A DNA stretch of 18,403 nucleotides from an uncultured Bacteroidales bacterium (GTDB lineage: Bacteria > Bacteroidota > Bacteroidia > Bacteroidales > UBA932), in contig URCV01000036.1 in NCBI GenBank assembly GCA_900546445.1, forward strand, positions 1 to 18,403, written 5' to 3'. A model generated the notes under the pieces. The model did not search any database. It was not told where the DNA came from and was given only the letters and a program-made list of their open reading frames with translations. This document shows positions 14,127-18,403 of this stretch, one piece after another (the stretch's first letter is position 1; every line of letters starts with the position of its first letter). The translations under genes were made by a program, and so were the position numbers.

Positions 14127-14351
14127 ATGAAACGCTACCTTTTCATTTTGATTTCTATCTTATTCGCATTCTCTTCTTGTGTAAAATATGAGGACGGGAA
14201 GAAAGTGTACCCGGCAAAAGAGTATATAGTTGCCTCCGAAAGAGGATGCTGGGGCAACGGTAACGATGGATGGGAGGCTTACTTTTTTGTCAACGAGCCC
14301 TATCTACCTGCGTTTGATCGAAGTGCTGTCTTCGGAGAAGAAAGACAGTGA
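14127..14351 (+). CDS. Putative small lipoprotein, probably truncated at its 3' end
   Basis: The 74-residue product starts MKRYLFILISILFAFSSC, a good lipoprotein signal with Cys18, followed by KVYPAKEYIVASERGCWGN and DGWEAYFFV. The last part (AFDRSAVFGEERQ) looks unrelated and the frame closes early. A second plus-strand frame stays open to a TAG at 14422-14424 (VLSSEKKDSEGLPENY and beyond), so either a frameshift lies near 14310-14340 or the gene was cut by the repeat-rich sequence that follows. ATG 14127 is preferred over one 63 nt upstream because it begins the signal peptide and follows the -7 box. I do not recognise the family with confidence. Confidence 0.5.
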   Translation: MKRYLFILISILFAFSSCVKYEDGKKVYPAKEYIVASERGCWGNGNDGWEAYFFVNEPYLPAFDRSAVFGEERQ

Positions 14352-14512
14352 AGGCCTTCCTGAAAACTATCTCCGCTATAGCGAAGAATTACCTCCTCCA
14401 AGCGAGTATTTTCCTCACCACTAGTGACTGCTCCCGTTTTCAGATCAGTGGGAAAATCCTTTGTATCTGTAAACCCGGAAACTGATTCTAGTCGTTCTGC
14501 GAAAACGCTCGT

Positions 14513-14654
14513 CAAATTCACTTTGGCAGCCAATGTGCCACAGAACGCGTATACTGGCATCGTCTTGCCAAGGTGAAGCGAAAAAAGTCTCACTTTGGCA
14601 AGCAATCCTTAACAGAGTGCGCTCTACGCCACTCGCCCTGCCAAAGTGAATTTG
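14513..14654. repeat. 142-bp symmetric element with nested inverted repeats
   Basis: Perfect 17-bp terminal inverted repeats CAAATTCACTTTGGCAG (14513-14529) and CTGCCAAAGTGAATTTG (14638-14654) enclose an inner pair CTTGCCAAGGTGA (14564-14576) and TCACTTTGGCAAG (14590-14602) with one G-T mismatch. The core TCACTTTGGCA thus occurs four times in alternating orientation, centred at about 14523, 14571, 14595 and 14644, symmetric around 14583. It looks like a MITE-like or cruciform-forming element. No target-site duplication is evident and no protein is needed to explain it. Confidence 0.8.
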
Positions 14655-14700
14655 CGGAGCTCCAGCAAGCCGTTTATCTTGGGGGCACCAGCCACCTTGA

Positions 14701-14789
14701 CCCCTTAAAATCAGCCTACCATAAACGCAAAATGACAGCCATAAAGCTGTCATTCATCGTTTGAGCGGAAAACGGGGCTCGGACCCGCG
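14701..14789 (-). repeat. Partial duplicate of tRNA-Gly 3' end plus downstream terminator (att-like copy)
   Basis: This 89-bp segment matches 14870-14959 with only a missing G and two substitutions (T14753 against C14923 and G14777 against A14947). It contains, on the minus strand, the T arm and 3' acceptor strand of tRNA-Gly plus the terminator hairpin, but not the 5' half of the tRNA. Duplication of a tRNA 3' end is typical of integration sites of mobile elements. No integrase gene is visible. Confidence 0.85.
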
Positions 14790-14857
14790 GCGTCGCTACG
14801 CTGACGCCTTCGCTATAACGTTACCCCCGGCGGCCGTGCCGCCGCCCCTCGGGGGAC
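14790..14857. repeat. GC-rich double hairpin between the two tRNA-end copies
   Basis: GGCGTC (14789-14794) and GACGCC (14803-14808) form a first stem. Then CCCCCG (14824-14829) and CGGGGG (14850-14855) bracket an inner hairpin GGCGGC-CGT-GCCGCC (14829-14843). The composition is far more GC-rich than the surroundings, as in extragenic palindromic (REP-like) units. Confidence 0.65.
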
Positions 14858-14869
14858 TGTTGAGGTCGC

Positions 14870-14959
14870 CCCCTTAAAATCAGCCTACCATAAACGCAAA
14901 ATGACAGCCATAAAGGCTGTCACTCATCGTTTGAGCGGAAAACGGGACTCGGACCCGCG
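14870..14959 (-). repeat. Second copy of the tRNA-end direct repeat, inside the intact tRNA-Gly locus
   Basis: 90 bp, 87 of which match 14701-14789. It includes tRNA bases from the T stem to the 3' end (14959-14934) and the terminator downstream. Confidence 0.85.
14895..14922 (-). terminator. Rho-independent terminator of tRNA-Gly
   Basis: On the minus strand TGACAGCC pairs with GGCTGTCA (plus 14902-14909 and 14915-14922) around a 5-nt loop, followed by ATTTTGCG. It begins 11 nt after the tRNA 3' end. The duplicate copy has a one-base shorter stem (14733-14752). Confidence 0.8.
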
Positions 14960-15006
14960 ACCTCAACCTTGGCAAGGTTGCGCTCTACCAACTGAGCTAT
15001 TTCCGC
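14934..15006 (-). tRNA. tRNA-Gly (anticodon GCC)
   Basis: A 73-nt cloverleaf: acceptor GCGGAAA (15006-15000) with TTTCCGC (14941-14935), D arm GCTC-AGTTGGTA-GAGC, anticodon arm CAACC-TTGCCAA-GGTTG with anticodon GCC, variable AGGTC, T arm GCGGG-TCCGAGT-CCCGT, discriminator T. CCA is not encoded (TCAA follows). The T loop has C at position 55 where nearly all tRNAs have U. A strong promoter lies 10 nt upstream and a terminator 11 nt downstream, so the gene is monocistronic. Confidence 0.95.
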
Positions 15007-15016
15007 AATGGGACTA

Positions 15017-15047
15017 CAAAGGTATAAAACTTTTTTAATTATACAAA
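15017..15047 (-). promoter_or_regulatory. Promoter of tRNA-Gly
   Basis: On the minus strand TTTG (15047-15044), a 19-nt spacer and TACCTTTG (15024-15017) match the Bacteroidota consensus completely. The tRNA begins 10 nt later. This is the cleanest promoter in the window and confirms the promoter model used elsewhere. Confidence 0.9.
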
Positions 15048-15086
15048 ATTTTTTAACAATTATAAGTCCCAAAAAACACAAAAAGT

Positions 15087-16184
15087 TTACTTGGCCGTAT
15101 ATGTGAATGTCTGACTCTGTATCTCGGTGGTCAGACCCTTATCGGTAGAGGCGTTTCGGTAGCCTACGGCATAGACCACGTATTCTCCTGATTTTTCGAG
15201 TAGATACGTGAAATCCACGGTACGCTTTCCGGTGTAAACCACGGTTTCAAGCATATTATACTGCTTGGCTATGGCGATGTAGTCCCTGGCAGCATCGTTA
15301 GCATCGGCATAGGCATTCCACTGAGCCTTTGTGCACAATCCGCAGACATAGGTGTAGTCTGCGCTCGGAGTAACCTCCACTTGCGTACCCTTGATGTCGA
15401 AGGTGAATGTCATTTCCACCTGAGATGCCCTCAAAGTGCGGAACTTATGGAACTCGCCCTTTCCGCTCGAGATAATGCTTCCGCTCTCGTCCACGTCCAT
15501 ATCCAGCACGGCCACATAGTAATCGGTGTTATCTCTCAAGTCCAGAGACACTTCCTCGTCATAATCGGTGTTATAGTAACCACGATACATAAAGACACGA
15601 GGGTCATCTGTTCCTGAAAGGGATACCAGATTATTCACGTAATCTACCATTGATTTGGCCAGATAAGCCTCTCCGTAAGTATTATACTGCGAAGCCGTGA
15701 AAAGGTCAGTGTAATAATACGCAGCCGGATTCAAAGGCTCCACCTCTATGCAAGCCGAAGAAGACGTGATTTTCGAAATGCCCACCGTATAGTTCCTGTA
15801 GGCAGGCTTGGAATCGGAAACCTTGCTTTGGATGATGTGAACGGTTACAGGCTTGGCCCCGTTACCGCCGAGGACAAGCTTCGAAGAGCGGTCTTGGCCG
15901 GAAGCGTTCTCAGTCACGACAAACTGCACTGAAGACGATGAGACGTTCTGTATCTCTACCCAGTCTTCATCCACCTCGGCTTCCGCTACCTTTCCGTAGG
16001 CTTCACCGACAGAGGTGAATAGGAGCGTGTGCTCCCCTCCCTCGGGACCAAACTTCAAGACATTCTCCCCGACCTTTATTACCGACACTTTTTCGGCGGT
16101 CTCGCCCTTATCCTGACAAGAAGACAGGACAAAGGCGAACGCCGCTAAAAACATAAATACCACACTTTTTCTCATACCATCCAT
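15087..16184 (-). CDS. BACON-domain lipoprotein
   Basis: A 365-residue lipoprotein: signal MRKSVVFMFLAAFAFVLSSC (after a short MDG), lipidated Cys23 in this numbering. Residues about 40-120 form a BACON domain: LKFGPEGGEHTLLF, then DEDWVEIQ, and SSKLVLGGNGAKPVTVHIIQ. A second beta-sandwich part follows (TVGISKITSSSACIEVEP), then a C-terminal domain ending SQTFTYTAK. BACON domains occur in surface carbohydrate- or mucin-associated proteins of Bacteroidota; binding here is not proven. ATG 16184 overlaps the upstream stop by one base (TAATG), suggesting coupling; ATG 16175 gives a more typical signal peptide and may be the real start. Confidence 0.8.
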   Translation of the reverse strand: MDGMRKSVVFMFLAAFAFVLSSCQDKGETAEKVSVIKVGENVLKFGPEGGEHTLLFTSVGEAYGKVAEAEVDEDWVEIQNVSSSSVQFVVTENASGQDRSSKLVLGGNGAKPVTVHIIQSKVSDSKPAYRNYTVGISKITSSSACIEVEPLNPAAYYYTDLFTASQYNTYGEAYLAKSMVDYVNNLVSLSGTDDPRVFMYRGYYNTDYDEEVSLDLRDNTDYYVAVLDMDVDESGSIISSGKGEFHKFRTLRASQVEMTFTFDIKGTQVEVTPSADYTYVCGLCTKAQWNAYADANDAARDYIAIAKQYNMLETVVYTGKRTVDFTYLLEKSGEYVVYAVGYRNASTDKGLTTEIQSQTFTYTAK

Positions 16185-18403
16185 TAGTCACTTACGAAAG
16201 TAACCTCTATACTTTTGAATCTGTATGCCGTATTACCCACGTCGATTCTGAACCAGCCTATCTCCTCGTCATTGTTCTTACAGGTGTTTGTGTAAGGAGT
16301 GTCGTCGCCGGTCACGACGAAATCTTTACAAGTATTGTAAGAAGAGCCATCCTTAGACCACGCTAGCTTTGAAGAATAGAAACTGGTTCCCAACTTTCCG
16401 CTTCCGACGAGCACTACCTCCTCTATATAGCCTATAGAAGCGCTGACGCCGATAGTTTGTTTCATCTTGACAGATGTCTCTGTGTACTCTAAGTAAATTT
16501 GCTTTGTGGTAAGAGGAACTTCAATCGTCTTTCCTGAGCCATCAGTAGCGGTAGCAGTAAGGGTGAAGTCAAGCGCTGAATAAGTATCTTCCGTTACCGT
16601 GCCCGAATGCTCCGCCTTAGCCTTATCCAGAACAGGAGCCATGGTCGTAGGATCGATGACGAGCTTATACTCTATTTCTTGTACTGATTTCTGAGACACT
16701 GCGATAGTTTGATAAACCACGTCGTTAATCTTCACTTCGATCTTAGCCGTACGTTTAACTCCTTCATTAGCCGTAGCGCTATAAGTAATCTCGCCGTCGG
16801 CATAGCTTACAGTAAGCCATTCTGCATCCGAAGTTACCACCGGTGCTTCCTTAGAGAAAGAAACCTTACAAGAGATCTTGTCTGAAGCTGCGGCAGCGGA
16901 GAGTTTTACGTCATTCGTTCCCACCTCTACTACAGGAGCAGGATTGATTACGATAGAGCCCAGATATGGTCTAATATCAGATGCGCTCAACTTGTCTACC
17001 ATAATGAGCAAGTCGCCATCCTTTACTTCCGTAGCGTTCTCTATTACATAGTATTTACCATCGGCATTGTATTCGCTTTCGGTAGTAGAGACTGTCACTG
17101 TCTTAACCTTAGTGGTATCAGCCCCATTTGCAAGTGCTACCGTGAAGTCGCAAGAAGCGCTCCTGGTATAAATACCCAAGTTGAGATAGAGATCTTCCAC
17201 ACCCTTGAAGGAAGCCAATGAGTAGAGGATGATCTTCTTACCGTCGAAATTCGTACTACCATTGAAGCCCTGTGCTGTACCATCGTCGCTCTTGTAATAC
17301 GACGTACCATAATTAGACTTGGTAGCACCTTCCCACTTCAAGCCGAATTTCATCTTCATGCCGTCAGGACCCCATTCCTTAGGTGCATTATAGATGTAGC
17401 TATAACCTATCTTCCTCAAACTCCACTCCTTATGTCCTGTAAGGTCGACGTCGAAACTCTCGACTACGTCTACAGCCTCCTTGAAATGAACTACAGGAGC
17501 TGCGATGCAGCGTCTCTCGATAAGAAGTCCCTGTCTTTCATACACAAGATTACATCTGTCGGTCTTAACGGTTATCTTCACGTCGTAATTACCAGGATTA
17601 GCCTCGAACCAAATGACTGCATCCTTTACGGTAACGTCCGTTGCCGGAGTCACTTCGATGTAAGAATATGAACTCTTCTTCGTAACTTCCTGGAACTGGA
17701 TGTCCTTAGTAAGGTCGATATAGAATGAACCTGCGATATCTTTCTTATCACCTACTGCCTCTATGACTACGGTGTTTACCTTATTACCTGCATACTTTTC
17801 AGGAACATCAGCAAAGGAGATCTTTCCGAAACCGAACACGTGAGCCAGATTGACTGACACGCTGCCCTTTACGTCATACTCGTCATACTGAGTCTTGTCG
17901 CGCTCCGTAGCGTCTAATATTACAGGCTCACCCAAGAGGGCATTGGCATTGGCGTCCCAAGCAGTCTGAGAAGTTTTCTGTCTGTAAGGAACGGTCGCGC
18001 TGGCTTCCGTCAGGCTACTGAAATAGAAAGCCGAAGAAGGACAAGCACTGTAAAGGATGTACTTATCTGCGATGTTGTCTTCTGTTATGCTCCACAATGT
18101 GCCGCTGAATACAGGATTCTTAGCCTCGGGGTCCACGATCTTGAATTTCAAATAATCTTCCTTAGCCTCTGCCTCGTGCTGCTTTCCGAGTTTTACATTC
18201 GTAGTAGGAGTCTCTTCCTTCGCGATAGCCACCGTCAGGTTTTCACCTTTGTCGAATGCTATATGATCTACGCCGTCGAAATGAACCTTAGTGTCAGATT
18301 CGTCGACAGCCACATTCAAACCGATATTCAGAGTCTTCCCGCTAGGGGTCGTTTTCTCCAAATCGTTCTTGTTACAAGCCGCGATGGCCAATGCTGCCAC
18401 AGC
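16184..18403 (-). CDS. Fimbrillin-like / BACON-domain surface lipoprotein (5' end beyond window)
   Basis: At least 739 residues are visible. The frame enters from the right edge as AVAALAIAAC, the end of a lipoprotein signal, so the true start is a few codons outside. The N-terminal part (DTKVHFDGVDHIAFDKGENL, then YILYSACPSSAFYF) resembles fimbrillin-like proteins of Bacteroidota. Near residues 490-590 is a BACON repeat: TSDAEWLTVSYADGEITYS, then RTAKIEVKINDVVYQTIAVS. The C-terminal domain ends RFKSIEVTFVSD. Such proteins are exported, lipidated and often exposed on the cell surface or built into fimbriae. It is coupled by a 1-nt overlap to the following BACON lipoprotein; the two may form a surface complex. 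Confidence 0.75.
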   Translation of the reverse strand, partial: AVAALAIAACNKNDLEKTTPSGKTLNIGLNVAVDESDTKVHFDGVDHIAFDKGENLTVAIAKEETPTTNVKLGKQHEAEAKEDYLKFKIVDPEAKNPVFSGTLWSITEDNIADKYILYSACPSSAFYFSSLTEASATVPYRQKTSQTAWDANANALLGEPVILDATERDKTQYDEYDVKGSVSVNLAHVFGFGKISFADVPEKYAGNKVNTVVIEAVGDKKDIAGSFYIDLTKDIQFQEVTKKSSYSYIEVTPATDVTVKDAVIWFEANPGNYDVKITVKTDRCNLVYERQGLLIERRCIAAPVVHFKEAVDVVESFDVDLTGHKEWSLRKIGYSYIYNAPKEWGPDGMKMKFGLKWEGATKSNYGTSYYKSDDGTAQGFNGSTNFDGKKIILYSLASFKGVEDLYLNLGIYTRSASCDFTVALANGADTTKVKTVTVSTTESEYNADGKYYVIENATEVKDGDLLIMVDKLSASDIRPYLGSIVINPAPVVEVGTNDVKLSAAAASDKISCKVSFSKEAPVVTSDAEWLTVSYADGEITYSATANEGVKRTAKIEVKINDVVYQTIAVSQKSVQEIEYKLVIDPTTMAPVLDKAKAEHSGTVTEDTYSALDFTLTATATDGSGKTIEVPLTTKQIYLEYTETSVKMKQTIGVSASIGYIEEVVLVGSGKLGTSFYSSKLAWSKDGSSYNTCKDFVVTGDDTPYTNTCKNNDEEIGWFRIDVGNTAYRFKSIEVTFVSD

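Noticed and set aside
15010..15070. GGGACT / AGTCCC inverted repeat flanking the tRNA promoter
   Set aside because: Only 6 bp arms 49 bp apart; expected by chance.

Overview
The window looks like a chromosomal segment from a Bacteroidales bacterium (Bacteroidota). The grounds are: promoters of the Bacteroidota type (a TTTG/TTG-like -33 box about 20 nt before a TAnnTTTG -7 box), almost no Shine-Dalgarno sequences, a TonB-dependent receptor paired with a DUF4249 lipoprotein, fimbrillin/BACON-type lipoproteins, and a Bacteroidota-restricted radical SAM/lipoprotein pair. I cannot name the genus.

Left part (1-4732) is an accessory stretch. After the 3' end of a DUF2147-type gene and its terminator come a class II Fic protein, an AAA ATPase of the DUF4143 family, a half-length YccF membrane protein, and an AbiEi/AbiEii toxin-antitoxin pair with a palindromic operator over its promoter. 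A 20-bp sequence (R) occurs three times at an exact 33-bp period before the ATPase, and the third copy fills the spacer between the -33 and -7 boxes. A fourth R lies after abiEii, joined directly to a 39-bp duplicate of the ATPase 3' end. This looks like the scar of a second ATPase cassette that lost its middle.

Middle part (4733-12100) is a minus-strand block read as rnhB (RNase HII), mrp (Fe-S carrier ATPase), mutS, TonB-dependent receptor, DUF4249 lipoprotein. Three of the four junctions are 2-6 nt, so mutS and the outer-membrane uptake pair are probably co-transcribed.

12198-13699 holds a divergently transcribed pair: a small lipoprotein overlapping by 1 nt a SPASM-type radical SAM enzyme. 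It matches the predicted but uncharacterised rSAM/lipoprotein system and is the best candidate for new chemistry.

13700-15006 is decayed sequence next to a tRNA gene: a C-terminal ATPase fragment, a truncated small lipoprotein, a 142-bp symmetric palindromic element, a GC-rich double hairpin, and a 90-bp direct repeat that duplicates the 3' end and terminator of tRNA-Gly(GCC), as an integration site would. The tRNA has C instead of U at position 55 in both copies.

15087-18403 (minus) holds two overlapping genes for surface lipoproteins with BACON domains; the upstream one is cut by the window end.
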